Assembly: GCA_903813345.2 (NCBI GenBank)
Contig: CAIIXF020000002.1
Location: forward strand, 21,342,455 to 21,406,454
Source: Owenia fusiformis
Lineage: Eukaryota; Annelida; Polychaeta; Sabellida; Oweniidae
Reading direction: 5' to 3'
DNA length: 64,000 nucleotides
The position numbers and the translations under genes are program-made. This document shows positions 12,301 through 27,300 of this stretch, piece by piece. How positions within the stretch are numbered: the first letter of the stretch is position 1; the number at the start of each line of letters is the position of its first letter. Under the pieces are notes generated by a model. That model did not search any database. It saw nothing but the letters and a program-made list of their open reading frames with translations, and had not been told where the DNA came from.

Positions 12301-15300
12301 ATGAGAGAAATAAAGTATAAGAAGCCAGATGCTTTAAACAAGGGAATACTTAATTGAAAAATGATGATTATGTCATGGATTTCCATGGATGAATATGCAA
12401 ATTAGAGTGGAATCAACAAGAAATTTAGTGAATAAGTCAATTATTCAGATCAAATTATTTCCTTGAATCGAAAAGAAAAATGGAAATTATTTTATTTGAG
12501 ATGATAAAGCCTGAAATTGTTTGATTTTTTGGAGGGAGGATAAACACATGGTTCATGGAATATGGACAATTACCCGGAAGATGGGGGTGAGCAGAACAGT
12601 AAGTAAATAATCGAATAACAGAAAAAATGATTGCAACATCTGATGCATGTTCTGTTCAAATACAAGAATCTATTACCAGCCCACAAACCAAGCACTCCCA
12701 CTCAATTCTCTTATTAATGATTATTCCAAAATTATTTCAAATTGCTCTAACACGTTGATTGTTTGTTTTGAGAGATCCTGCCTCTCCGTTTTTTTTAATA
12801 GTACCAGATAAGTTGGACAATTAACTTCATTTAGTGATTATAATGATGTGTCAATTTACGTATGACTCAAGATCCTCTGGAAATTGTGTTTCTAGTTTTG
12901 TTCTAAGTTGTGTTCTTAAACAATGCCAAGTGGCAGATCCATTTGGGGGGGGGGGGGGCTTTTGGCCCACCCTCGAAAAAATTTTGGGCCTAAAGATTTT
13001 GTAGGGCCTCAATTAGTGGGCCTTTTTTAGGCAAATTATTAAAAATTTTCAAAGTTTGGGCCCAACTCTTGGATTTAACCCGAAATATTTTTTCGTGCAA
13101 GGGCGGAATTTTTTTTCAGTTTGAAGAGTGGGCCCCCCTTATTAGCTTCTGGATCCGCCATTGATGCCTGAGATTTTTTTGGTCATTTAATTGAAAATTG
13201 AAAATCGGTAGATTATGAGCAGAACTGCACAACAGGTCAACAACAGTCCAGACCCCAATGCTTACATGAAAATTCAATTACAATTGAAAAGCCATTGTTC
13301 AGTAGGCCAAATCTGGTGAAAAAAGTTGTCTGAATTACACTGCACATATTCCTTTTGCCTTGATACTTCCCCGGCACACAAAGATGGACAGGAAATCTCA
13401 TATTTTCTAATTTAATGTAATAAAAAAATTAATTTGTTATAATTTTTTTTAATTTTTGACTATTGTGCTACGAATTTTATTGTTTTGAAAATACTCTTGT
13501 GACTTAAAATTATCACAGTTATACCAACATAAATTGAAGAATTGACCAGTTTAACTTGGAATGTGGATCAGTTCTCAAAATCGTTGTTCCCTCTTCAAAA
13601 GAGGAGACGCGAAAATCTTTCCTTATAAGGTCAAACGATATATTCGTTCAATCAAATTTTGTCCTTTATGAGTGCTTTTTCAGTACATATTTGCGAATGT
13701 TCTGATTCAAAGAGCGAAACCGCGAAAGGGAGAATTAACTGGATTAAGGGATGCTTCTGACATTTTCTCTGACACTCTCTCTTTGCTGCCACTTTAAATT
13801 ATGAATCTTTCACTAGTAAGTTTTTTGCGATTTTGTGGTCAGACACTTCAGAGAATACTAAATGCATTGATAACTCACTCCAATCTAACAGTTTTAGCCC
13901 TCTCTTTTGAAAAGTTTGACTGATATGGTGCTATAAATCTAACAAGAATAGGTGCGCCCAACTTGTGGTTGAACGTTTTGTCAGTTACTTCAAGTATCAT
14001 ATCATTACATTTTCCATCATCGGCTGCAGTCTCATGCTTAAAGTTTGTGTTCTGCTTATTTTACTACACTATTCATTTATATCTGGATGAGTTGCATTGT
14101 TTGTCGGTTCATTGTTACAATTTCGAGGTATTGCTTCAGTGTAAACAGTTTCTGCAAATTACATCTTTTCAATTTTTGCATTTTGAAGGATTATTCTGAC
14201 TCTAAGTTTCATGGGTTGAGCCATGATTTAATTTTGTTGCATTTAAGTGCTATTTTGTGATGGTTTTGGTGTATTTTAGGTTATAATCTAGGGTATGATG
14301 TCTCCTTATGTCTCCTTAAGGAGCACCTTGTCTGCTGTGGAAAACCCCAGGTTTATTCAGTGTAATCTTGGTTTATTTACAATTGAATTTTTATTGAAGC
14401 CAATGATTTTAAAACCGGAGACAGAAATATGAAAATAAGATATGATGTACTCGTTAACTTAGAATATAGCCTCAATAATCACGCATGAGTTGGTCAGCTA
14501 AAACATTACCAGCGGGTAATAGTGACCTAAAATTTTAATTGTATTAACTTTAATGCATTTTAAGCTCAACCTTACTGTTTCTGACTGTGCAGTGTGTAGC
14601 CATCAAAGGAACGAGATAATCCAATAAATGCTTTCATAATTCATATGCGTAACATGTCCGTCTGCAACATTTGCATCTGGTTATTTAGTTTTACTTATTT
14701 TATGTATTTTTCTCTAAAATTTGAATGAAATATCAGATTTTTTATCACTTTTATACAAGTTTTAGTGTTATCTACAGACTGCTTCACTTAATCCTTGGTA
14801 TGTTCCATTACATTCAACTTTATTTTCAATTTTAAAATGATGATACCCATCCAGAGATTATTTCTACATGTTGCACCTGGTCAAATAGGTAATGGGAAGA
14901 GAATGTCCAGAATGCGGTCAACAACTTAAGGGACGGACCATAATGTGTTGGGTAGGCTTACCATTTCAGAATTTTTTTTTTAAGTTTGTGTTTCGATTTG
15001 ACAAAAATAAAATTATGACATTGTATTACTTACAGCGAACACATTTTTGTGGCTCCATAGGTGTTTAATATATACAGGTTTACTGTCGGTATGTTCCACA
15101 ATTGAAGAAATAAACTACTAGAACAGTATGTACTAAAGGAGGTATGTACTTTTGTTGTACTAGTTAAATAAAGGACAACTGACAAATTAGAAGTTTACCT
15201 ATTTCCACTTCCATCCAGCCTAACTTGTAATTTAAAATAACATTTCAGACACCTAATAAATCTGCAGATTCAACACTTATCTGTAAAATTAAAACTGAAA

Positions 15301-18300
15301 AAGCTGTCTACTTTACAAAGGAGCCCTATATAAAATATTTTGAATGAAATGTCTTCAAAATGATAAATACGGGAGATATCAGACAAAAATGTTTGATAAA
15401 TAAACATTAAACATTCTTAATTTTGTAAAAATGCAAGAAAATCAGACACTTTATTCAAATTTTTGAGAGAAATGATCTGAATTACAATAAACATTAGCAG
15501 ACGGACATTTTGAGAAGAAAAGCAAGATGGAAAGTGCTAACACTGCCACTTGAAAGCCAGGCTTGCCTGATAACCCAATTGATAGCATACAAACAGACAA
15601 ACAGACAACATATGAAAAAATTCACACCAGTTATATGAGATCACCAACTTTCCAGAAAATTTACCAGAATCGTTTGAATTCCTGTTTGTTACAATGAACG
15701 TGTTGATTGCACATAGGATTGTTCTTATTTCTCTCTCTTTTCTCTTAAAGTTTGTAAACAATCATGATAAGTGAACTTTTTTATTTTCAGGCAACCCAAA
15801 GCTGCTCTTTAAGTCTCTCTAACCTAGTATAATACCCTTTAAGATGTGAAATTATCTCAACTTGTATTATCATATCAGTGATCGTCTGATAAGTATGTTC
15901 TTTTGCCATGAACTAGTATAAAGTAAATTGTATAATGAAACTGAACAAGTTTGGACAAATTGTCTTGTAGCTCAGACAACAATGACATCACGCTTGGTGA
16001 CATCCAACAATGACATCACACAGTGGTGACGTCATTCAGTAAAATGTCGGACATAGGCGTCTGACAGACCTGAAAATGTTGGGGAAGTGTGTCTGACAGA
16101 CCTGAAAATGTTGGGGAAGTGTGTCTTTTCCACCACCAGGTAATTTGAAATTATACCAAAAAGACATAAAATGTCATTGAGTCTTAAAATAGTATAACGA
16201 GTTTGGGTAATGTCTGGGAATTTTGTATCAAAGTAGTATCAAAGGTTATTCAGATTTTACATATATAGAAAATGTGTGAAATTTAGTGAAATACATACAT
16301 GTAAGCACTCTATGAAGCAGATTTGGATTTATGAGTGAACATAGTGGCTGGTGAATAAAAGAAAATTGATTTGAAAATTACATGAAATTTACTGAAACAT
16401 TTTTGTAAATCTTCAACAGTCTTCCAACAATTCAAGAGCAGATCTTGAGATGTCTGAATATAGTGAAATCTAGTGAATTGACGATAGACTCCTTGAACAG
16501 TTTTGGAGGGTTGTAGAAATAAATATGCATCAAAGATGAAATAAAAACGAGCATGTTTACGAAGAAAACCACAAAATCGGAATAAAAACATCACGGCGGC
16601 TATGCTGTGAATGTTGAAATATCGTAGAATAGACAGAAATTATCAAAGAATAAATTAGATGATAACCTGGTACCCACTCTTATGTATATAGAAGTGGTGG
16701 GAACCAGGCAATTGTCTGAAGTTTTATAGAGAAACTACAAGAACAGATTAGATGAGGTTAAAATGTTTTAGCCAGGTACATCCAGGGTAACACCTACACA
16801 TTTTGCCGAATCTTATCAGACTTATCCATACAAAACAACTCTCTGATCTCCTTCCAATACAAGATGCGGCTCAAAATTATACCTCCTCTGTCTTGTCTTT
16901 ATTTCAAAATTTAGGATCATATATTGAATTTTTGGAGGCTGTATTAATTCTTAAGTTAGGTACATGTATGTTTATATACGTTTCTGATGAAGTTTTTTGG
17001 GGAAAAGGTTCTTGTTTTGGCCACCTACTTTGCACCTAGTTAGTGTTATATGACTGCTCAATTTCTGGCAGTAGTCCAACATCAGATAACAATATAAATA
17101 TAAGTTCTCCGAGTCTGGAAAGAACATCTCATCTGTTGCAAAAATGTTGCAGTAGCCAGGTTTTCAAATTCAGAGAACAATTGCAAGAGAAAAGGTAGAA
17201 TGTAGTCGAATTAAATATAGCAGTCATAATATAGATGATTTGCATTGTGAAAATGCCAGAATTAGATTTTGATTTTCAAGAAAAAATGTTTTTGAATATT
17301 CCTCATCCAATGATATCGATTACTATAAAGATATACTCACTGGTTGTGTAGAAAAAATCAACTTGTTTTGACACCAACAAAATTTAGATATTTCTTGATT
17401 TGCACTGATATAACCTTGAAAGTACCACTGAAAATGACTGGTGTTAAGAGGCTTAAAGTGGAGATTTCCAGCATCTCCGATGTCGATTTCAAAACATCAA
17501 ACTCAGATGTGCAAAGTGCTATGTTAGTCTTAGGGGCTAGTTCAAAACATTTATCTAAAGTCCATCTCTAAACGGGGATCATTTTTTGAAAAACACACTT
17601 TCTGACCAGGGAGTGGGTTGGCGTCTGTCTGCATGTTGATCTACCATTTTATGTATATTATTCTTTATATCTGTTTGACCTGTCATTCTGTCATTCTCAT
17701 TTCCCTAGTTCTCTTGTGGCTCCAAAACATCAGCCGGTAATTGTTTCACAGGTGGTTCAGTTTCCAGCCTTCAAATTCAAGGGCTACAATCCTCCCACGC
17801 AAACGTGTCTTCTTCCATCAATTAATGTCTTGTATTCATTACTCATTAATATCTTTTTTACACTTGAGTACAAAATATGAAGAAATGAGTGAGGAATTAG
17901 AATGAACCAAAATGGGAAAGATACTTAGATATAAATACAAATATATTACAAGACATTAACATACAAAATGTCACCACCTGCCATTTGCTACAGGTGCCAA
18001 CCACCGATGCTGACCACCAAACACCAACTGCTGAACAGCATCCACTAAAACATTTGAAGACCATGACATAAAAAGTACCGCTTTCTTATTTTTGATAATA
18101 GATAAGTTTATACATATGCATCATGTAGCATGTGGGTAGGTTGTTTACTAAAATACAAGATCCAAAACAGAAGCAACAGATTCTATGTTTAACATATTAT
18201 GTAAATAGATTATGAGGATATCCCGGATATTGGGTAAGTCTGCGTGGTAACTCATCAAAGGTCTACTTAGTAACATTACGTTGTTGCTTACTTGCAAAAG

Positions 18301-21300
18301 ACATGCATAATCCAAACCCCAATTAACACACTCTCTATATCTCTCTATAAATACCCCTGACCATTGTAAATAAACCAGCCTCTACAAACACCCCTGATCT
18401 GTATAAATACCCCTGATCTCAATTAACACCCCTGATCTCTACTGGCACCCCAATCTATATAAGCACCCCTGGCCATTAAACACCCCTGGTCTCTATTAAC
18501 ACCCGTGATCTGTATATACAGCCCTGACCTTTATAAACACCCGTAATTTCTGTTAGCACCCATAACCTCTTAAAACACCCCTGATCTCTGTTAATATAGA
18601 GCTCTCAAGACCCAAATACACACTCCTGACCACTTTAGATGGCCTTGACCCCTGTAAATTGTTCTGACCTCAGAAAACAAACTTGCCCCTTCTCGATATT
18701 TCTTGACATAGAATGTATTTTGAAATGCTGCTAGATATTCATTTTTATTTTTTCCTGATTATGGTATAAATAAAAAATAAAAAAGATAAGAAAAATCGGG
18801 TGATATTATGTGGGTGTTCGGATATAATCTGTTATACTTGAAAGACTTCTTAAAGGTTTTGACACAATTTCCAACAATCGTAATGATAGTAGGAAGCGTT
18901 AAGTAATTTGTAAGAAGTTATGTAGATCAGTATCAGGAAGTTGGTTTTCATTGGTCAATACTCTATACGTGGGCCGCTGATATCAGTTCCACTTTTCACA
19001 GAATGATTTCTGGGCTATTTCAAGTTGTCGGAACAATGCGTAGGTTTTAGGTGTTCTAAATGCCTACATTATACTTCACAAATACATCAACATCTGTTTT
19101 TTTCCAATGAAACAAATTGTTTAGAAGTTTGAATTCATAATCTTCCCACTTAACACTTGACTTTATGATTGCGTTCTACATGCTGCAGATGACTTATTTC
19201 CAAATTACTCAATAAAACCAGCCGATCACAATATGTTTAAATGGCACCTAAGTATGGAAATATACCCTTCTTCTATTTCAATAAAATAACATGAGATCAT
19301 GACAAGATTTTCACATATTCTGACATTATTTCACATGATACATTCTTATTGAATCAATAAAATAACATGAGATCATGACAAGATTTTCACATATTCAGAT
19401 TGAAAAAATGACATTATTTCAGATGATACATTCTTATTGAATAAAACGATCTTCAGACTAGACATTCTGATAGAATTAAAGTTGATTTTTTTAGAATACA
19501 CATTCTGATAAAATGACATGATTTTCAGACTACATATTCTCATAAAATGAAATTGTATGATTTTCAAACTACACATTCTAATAAAATGAAATAAAATAAA
19601 ATGACATACTTTTCAGACTCCATATTCCTGTTGAATAAAATGTCATGATATTCTGAATTCACATTCTGATTGAATAAAAAATGAAATGAAATGACATGAT
19701 TTTCAGACTACGCATTCTGATCGAATAAAATGATATGATTTCCAGACTACACTTGAATAAAATGACATGATTTTATGACTACACATTCTGATTGAATGAA
19801 ATGAACTCCATATTCCTGTTGAATAAAATGTCATGATATTCTGACTTCACATTCTGATTGAATACAATGAAATGACATATTTTCAGACTTCATATTCCTG
19901 TTGAATAAAATGACATGATTTTCAGACTACATATTCTGATGACATGATTTTCTGACTTCACATTCTGATTGAATGAAATGAACTTCATATTCCTGTTGAA
20001 TAAAATGACATGATTTCCAAACAACATATTCCTATTGAATAAAATGACTTGATTTTCAGACTCCATGTTTCCGCTTCTACCTTCAGTATATATAATCTAT
20101 ATAAAACTGCATAAACATTGTTCAACCCAAGTAACCTTGAAGAAAACATCAAAGACTGGCCATATAATTTTGCCTTGCAATTGGTCAGAAAAATGGAGAT
20201 GTACTTTACAGAACCAGACAAGAATAATTACAATATATGAGGTACCTTCACCTCTTATTTATGAGAATATTGCAATCTTTTGATGAAGTTATTAAGAAAA
20301 TGTTCACTCCTAGTTTATCAAATAGATCATATTTTACAGGCACTTTAATGTATAAAAGTAAAGGATTCACAAGAAGTGACTGGTTTTCAGGGTATATAAT
20401 TTGAGTTGAGTAAAATCATTTGGATCATGCCAAAGGTGGAGCTGATTCTGCTTTTTGATTGGCTGTTATTTTCAAACATATCGCTAGTAATAAAAATCAT
20501 TGAAGAATACCTGTCTAGAAAGTATTAGGTGGTCACATGTCTCAAAACATAAAATAGAGTGGAAAATAGTGGAATTAGCAAGGAGTCAGTATATATTCAG
20601 TACTCTCATTTGTGTAAATCCAAGAAGTCATGCAGTCAATTCTTGAAACTTAAAGAGATATAATGGTTGAAATAAATGTAAACAGACAGGCATTTCAAGA
20701 ACATGATAAGAATCAAAGACGTTGGAACTAAAAATCATGACGTCAGAATTCTCTTTTATCAGTCGCCCCATCGTGCAAATTGCGGGTTAAATTGGTCGAC
20801 ACAAGCTCTTTAGAGATAACACGGGGATACCGTACCCTTGCAAATTGTCAGCTCAGAATATTGTAAAAACATAATCGTTAATAATGAGTATATTGTTTGT
20901 ATGGGCTGATTGTATCAATTATAAATTGAATTCTTATTATCTAGTATAGCCATAATATTTGTTGTTGATTTTTGTTACGGAATCTGCAAAAATCTTTACA
21001 TTACCTAATGCTATGATAAAGAACTCGATCTTCAGAGGTCTTTTGATATGAAAATGATATCATACATGTAAATTATGAGCTTAAAGGCACTTATTTTCAT
21101 AAAACATGGTCATACATATTCCCTCATTAAAAAGGGAATCTTAAAGGCACTTATTTTCATAAAACAGGGTCAAGCATATTGCATTATTTATATTAAGGAA
21201 TCTTAAAGGCACTTATTTTCATAAAACAGGGTCAAACATATATATTTAATATGCAGGAATAAAACTTGATAGTTCTGCATTTTCATACTTAATATGCATA

Positions 21301-24300
21301 GAAAACCATTATTTCCATTGTATCATTCATTTTGTATTATATTACTTTCATATAACAATCTTCATACATCGACAAGCTATGCAATAAGATGGGCTTTATA
21401 GAGATCCTATCAGCCTCAAAAACATAGCAAGAGCGTTCAAAGCAAAAGGTATTAAGAGCCATCGAAATATATGGTATATAAGGTTCCAAAAATGATCATA
21501 TACGATTTTGGAATTTTATACAGAAACAATTATTATTACGATACAAGGGATAAAGCTATGAGGGTCTTAAAACAGTAAATATATATTATATAAGACTTAT
21601 AACTGAACGATAAAGTTGCTTATTTTCATGAAATTTTATTTTGTGTATTTTCAGGAATCATATCGTATACAGAGTACCTGTTCCTGCTATGTGTACTTAC
21701 AAGTAAGTGGTTTGCTAAAATATGTTCTGTTTTGTTCTATACTATTTTGGATTTGCTACTCTGGGGAATTTTTCTAGGTCTTAATTTATATGTTCCAAAA
21801 AATATGTACTTTAAAGAGACCTATTACAATTTAACTTTAATCTAAGTGGAACACCTTTTGTACATCTAGAAATTGTTCTACTTGCAAGGTGTTCTACTTA
21901 AAGGTGTTCATTTAACATAAATTCAGTTGGTCTTGGGACCCTGGGAAGTATTCCACTAACAGAGGTGTTCTACTTCTAGAAGTGTTCCAGTGTATTACTG
22001 TATTATAAAAAGGAGTAGCAAGTCTTATTGCCATTGGAAAAGTATGGAAAGCAACACAAATTGTCATAACTCATTTAACTTATTTCCTTTACTTTTTCAA
22101 AACATCTCATTAACCTTTATGTTAAATCTAAAAATAATATCACATTGCACAATAAGAATAGAGAGTTGTCCAACTGGTGGATATCAACTCTGATTTGTGC
22201 ATAATGTACTCTAATATTGGGCATAGTATACTGTACATCCCGTTGGCATAGGTATCAAATCTTTCTAGTTGAAGTCATTTTTATATTTTGATGCTAGCAA
22301 AATATATTTTTATGCGATCTTTATCTTAATCCGTTCGCACCCAGATTTGGGTAAATATCAAGGATATTACCCCGCTTGTAACTAAAGTGGAAAAATATTA
22401 TGGTTATATAAAATTTCATGGTGGCCTATTTGTGTTCCAAACTAGAAAAATATACTTTTTGTGTATATGCTCTTGGAAGTGTTTGTATCTAACCCCAACT
22501 GAAGTTCAAGAATTTAAGCAATTTGAATTCTTGAGAAATAATTTAAATGAAATGATGTCAAGTAGTGTTTGAATATGAACCTATCAAATATAAAGTTATC
22601 ATAATACTCCAACATGGCCACCTACAAAGGCATACAATTTTATAATTTTGTAGTGGGAACAGGGAAATTCAGTGTTTTATCGCGATCCGGATGTGGATTT
22701 ATTTGATGTGAATTTTTGATACAGCTACTCTTAAATCTCTATTTTAACTTTGAAATTAGTTGCAATATTTTGGTTATACAAATGCTATATATAATAAATT
22801 CTTCTTGGTTTCTCTGGTATTTATTTACTTGTTTATTTACTTCATTTGGATTTGGAAAGCCTTTCTTATACCACCATGACAATTGGTGACATATTGTTAT
22901 AGTCTCCAACATTTTGACAGTGTTTGGTGGTTGGTGTTCAGTGGTTGGTATATGGTGGTCAGTGTCTGTAACAAATGGCAGGTGGTAACATTTTGCACCT
23001 TGCTATTTTGTTATTTTATTCCTTGGAAATTACATTCAAATTCTCACTATTTTGTATCTTATCTATATCAGTTTGTTTAGAGCCAAAATATCTGTCTCAA
23101 ACATAGCATTAACAATTCAAATTGACAGACCAGAAACAATGGGACCAGATTAAATGGTGCGAATATGAACTCGCTTATATCATTTTCTATAGTAAAGTAT
23201 AATATTTAACCAAAAGATATTTAGATTACATCAATGATTGATTTGCTGAAATTATATACTTATATGATTAATTTATTTATTTAATTAAATGTATGAAATT
23301 GTTAATACTGTGAGAAACCAGTCTATGGGTTGTCAGGAAAAAGTAATGTTTAAGGTGCCTCGGGAATCCGTCAATATACTGATTTTGGATTTTTAAAAAT
23401 CATACTAATAGTTATATTAGTGGGAGGGGGTCAGAGGTCACTCGTTTGGGGTAAATTTTTATTTCGCAAAAAATTTCAGGAATTTGAAAAGAAGGAAGTA
23501 ATAAAAGAATTTCTCTGGGCATATAATAAGAAAAATACCACTGTGATTTTCTCAGGATATATTAATCGATCATATCCGTTTTGAGGGGTAGACCCTCTAG
23601 CAAATACATATTTTATTTTGTTTCACATCATAAATTGATAGAATTATAATGTACTCTTACATAGTTAAGGTCATCAAGTTCTCATTGTTTTATGAGAAAA
23701 ATATATAACTTGAAAAATGTTAATCCAGTTTTGTTAATCTAGTGTTTGTGACTCAGTTATTACTTAATTAAAAACACAAAAAGTGAAAATCATTTAATAT
23801 GCTTTTATAGAAAAAATAATTGTATGGACATCTGCCTGTACGGATAAACTATATTTCTAGCAATATTAATGCATTCTACTTTTTAGCTTTTATTTGTCAG
23901 TTGCAATATATTTATGTAATCTGACCAAACTTCACAGATTTGGATTTTGTTTGGCCAAATTATTGCGGTCCTAGTCCCTTAGTCAGCTTTCAAACTGTGG
24001 TAGTCTGATTAGCATAATGGAGCAATCAACTGTACCCAGTTGTTAATTCAAAAATTGTCTTGTGCCCAATTGAAAATCTTCAAATGATTGAAAAATTAGG
24101 CTTCTTTGACAAGTTTTTGACATTTTTGAGGAGTTGATTTTTCATATTGGTTTCCCATGGTGATCTGTATTATACTATTATTGATAATTTTCTACCTTTT
24201 TGACAGGTGAAAATCCTATAATTTTTTTGTTACATGTATATTTGGATCACCTACCGTACCAATATGTATTTTTACAAACAAGATCACAGTTAGAGCTTTT

Positions 24301-27300
24301 TGGCCCCTAGATTGTGTGGTCATCTAATGCATATGATACATCACTTATTTACACAGGGGGTGCCCTCCCATAGTTCCTCAGGTCACATGATTCATATCAG
24401 TGCATTACCTGGATAACCAGAGTAGTAGGCAAAGTATTATGGGAATGCTTTATCCTTGCTTGGATTCGATCATATAAATTGGCAGTTTTCAGAAGCCTGT
24501 TGTTTTATAAGTTTCAGGTATTATATGAGATAAAGGCCTAAGTACCAGTTGTCAAAAGTGATCGGTCCCTCAACTTCATGTTATTGTACTATTATCCGAG
24601 CTGTTTAAAGATCAATTTGTTTGCTTGTATGTTTTGTTGTTTGTTTGTTTGTTTATTTGTTTGATAGGTGTCATAATTAGCTTTATTATACCTTTAGTTT
24701 CACGCAGAAATCCTTGGAATTATTCAAAATGTTACTCCCATAAAATAACCAATGTTATAAGAGTTTATGAATCTATCTGAATCTATTGCGCATCTTTTTA
24801 CCTGGATCATTGTGAATATGTCTTGTTTTTTATTAATGTTTATTATGGATTATATCACATTTCAAGTCATGTGTTTTGCCTTGAATCCTGGGAAATTCCT
24901 TCAGTAGTTTTGTATCTCAATGAAAAAAGTAATTTCCCAGATTCCCTATTTATTACCTACTTTAAAATGCACGTTCATCATTGGTCATAATTGTCATGTG
25001 CATTATTGGTAAAGTACCTCCTTTGTCCAGTTTATACAAGAGCCATCTGGAGGAAAATTTCAAAACTACAAAGAGACACTTGAGAATGACAAGAAAATTG
25101 CTGTGTATACTTTACAAAATGTCTGTTGATGTATACAAAATATGTATTCTTTTTCCGCTCAATTAGAAATGATTTCATGGATGATGGTCCGATTCACAAT
25201 TCAAAAAATGTTGTACTGAAAATGTAACCTACGATTAAATTTATATCACTCCGACCTACTAGCGTGGTTTCTAAAGAAAGATTTGAAAGCCTGTAATCGA
25301 ATTGGTAAAAACACAAAAGTGAAGATGGTATGCCCATATGAAAATTTTAAATGGTCCTCGTTAGTTTTTCACGAAGGATATGCTGAAAGTGAAATTACAA
25401 AAATGAAGAATAAACTAGTATTTAGTGCTCACCTCGAATTATATATTAATACAGTTTTTTGAAATATATTTAATACTTGGAGAGATTTCAAGTGAAATCC
25501 CGAGAATTTTGAATCAGTGATTATTATGTGGAAGGTCGGACTTGACGCCTGCCCAAATTTTCTGTTCGAATACAAACAAAGGAATTTGTAAGTGAACTGG
25601 GCTAGTGACAAAAATGCCCAATTTGCAATGTTCACTGTATTGATGCATTATAAATGCACAAAGTGCATCAAAAGTCAAAACACATTCCATGTTAATTAAG
25701 TTTGCGATATGAGGAACAGATAGAGCAATTGATTGGTTAAGTAGAAATATGATATGCCAAAATGTGCATAATTCGGAATATTCAAAGATGAGAATTATAT
25801 TTTGCCAAAATATTTAGAAGTAGAATCATAAAAAATAATTGGGGAACTTACTACATTAATGTTATGCAAACGTAAGATGATCAGAATATTCTTATTTAAT
25901 TATAATATAATTTAAATATGTTTAATATGATGTATATGTAATGAAATATACAAACAAATAGACATACAACCCCCCCCCCCCCCCCCTAAGAGGTCCTATT
26001 ACTCCCTTACTTTGGCCTTTTCCAACAAATTCATTTATTTCTTTAAATTGGTACATCTACTAAATTCAATCTTTTTGCATTAAGAAAAACAAAAATTATA
26101 TTTGTAGAGCCTCACTCTGGGTTCAGGATAGCGTTCAACATGTTCGATACAGACGGCAATGAGAAAGTCGACAAAAAAGAATTCATGGTGGTAAGTATGA
26201 TTTCCAGATATAGATGGCATACTTGTATAGTACATGAATTCAATCAATTCAAATTTTGGGTTTGAACCGGCATGAAATTTCACGAAGATTGTGTTATATA
26301 AAATAGAATTTGAATTTGGAATAATAAAATAGATGGGCTATGTTATGGAAATTAAAATGATTCTCTTGTGTCAAGAATCAAGAAAATTTCAAAATTTGAA
26401 TTGAAAGGACATGTTCTGTTCTCAATTTCTGTAAATGCAAGAATGCCCAAAAATAAATCTATTGAAAGCTTAAATCTTTGGAAACTGCAATTTCTGGGAT
26501 ATGAATCTGCCATTTTGACCAAGATCCGATGGAAAAGTTTGAACAGAATGGCAGAGTATCATACCATAGTTCTTATAGAGTTCAAAAATTAGAAGACATT
26601 TGAAAGTAGCAAGCAGTTTAGAAAATCTATTTTTATTACTTTAAGAAGTCTGTTTTAGTTTTTAGAAAATTTTGATCACATTCTTAAGCTTATTAGATTT
26701 CAGGTTTAATATTGTATCATGTATATATGTCAATGTTGATGTTTGGTTTGTAAAATTAAACATATTCATGTTGTCATCGTGCAAATGAACTCTTAATTGT
26801 CACATATCATGTCACATTACTAACATTGTGTAGAATAAATGTGAACTAATGCAATATTTTAAAAAATTAATGGGATTAATTTAAATTGATTTTATTAATA
26901 GCTTACACAGGTGATGAACCACGTGCGTACATCTGAACTAGACAAGAAACGATCGAAAACACCCAGAAAATACTTCTTTACTCCTATCGTGAGTTGGATA
27001 ACGATTTTACCGGTGCATGAGGTTCATGTTCGCTGTTTATTCATATATTATATTGTTCATATTTTACAGTTGTTTATTATTATTTCTTTGAAAAGTTATA
27101 TGTTGTACTTTATATATAAATGTATATAAGCTGCCACTTTACTTTATGTCGCTTACACTATTACACTTATAAAAGACACGATTTCTTACATTTTAACACA
27201 TTGTCTATATGACATTACTTCATCACACTTTCTTACATATTTTCACTATTTTATACCATATATATTTGTTAATTAGTTTCTAATTTTTTTATTTGAAACA

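Larger units (their letters stand above)
6317..21654. other. 15.3-kb MICU3 intron
   Basis: Holds R1 and R2 copies, the 37-bp minisatellite at 10671, the GGATCC fold-back at 12921, the arrays at 18335 and 19270, and the three-copy repeat at 21080. A non-repeat, less AT-rich patch at about 20750-20860 was not recognised. Confidence 0.7.
21703..26107. other. 4.4-kb MICU3 intron
   Basis: Contains an R3 copy, an R1 copy at 22869, a (TTTG)n run and a poly-C tract. No further exon seen. Confidence 0.65.

Noticed and set aside
16310-16594. 94-codon minus-strand ORF
   Set aside because: No recognised domain, no splice or promoter context; compatible with chance in this composition.
19373-20283. ORFs of 67-78 codons on both strands
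   Set aside because: Produced by the periodic minisatellite; the peptides repeat the unit and have no conserved domain.
20750-20860. Less AT-rich patch considered as a possible conserved RNA or exon
   Set aside because: No splice-consistent open frame and no recognisable RNA fold; insufficient evidence to call.
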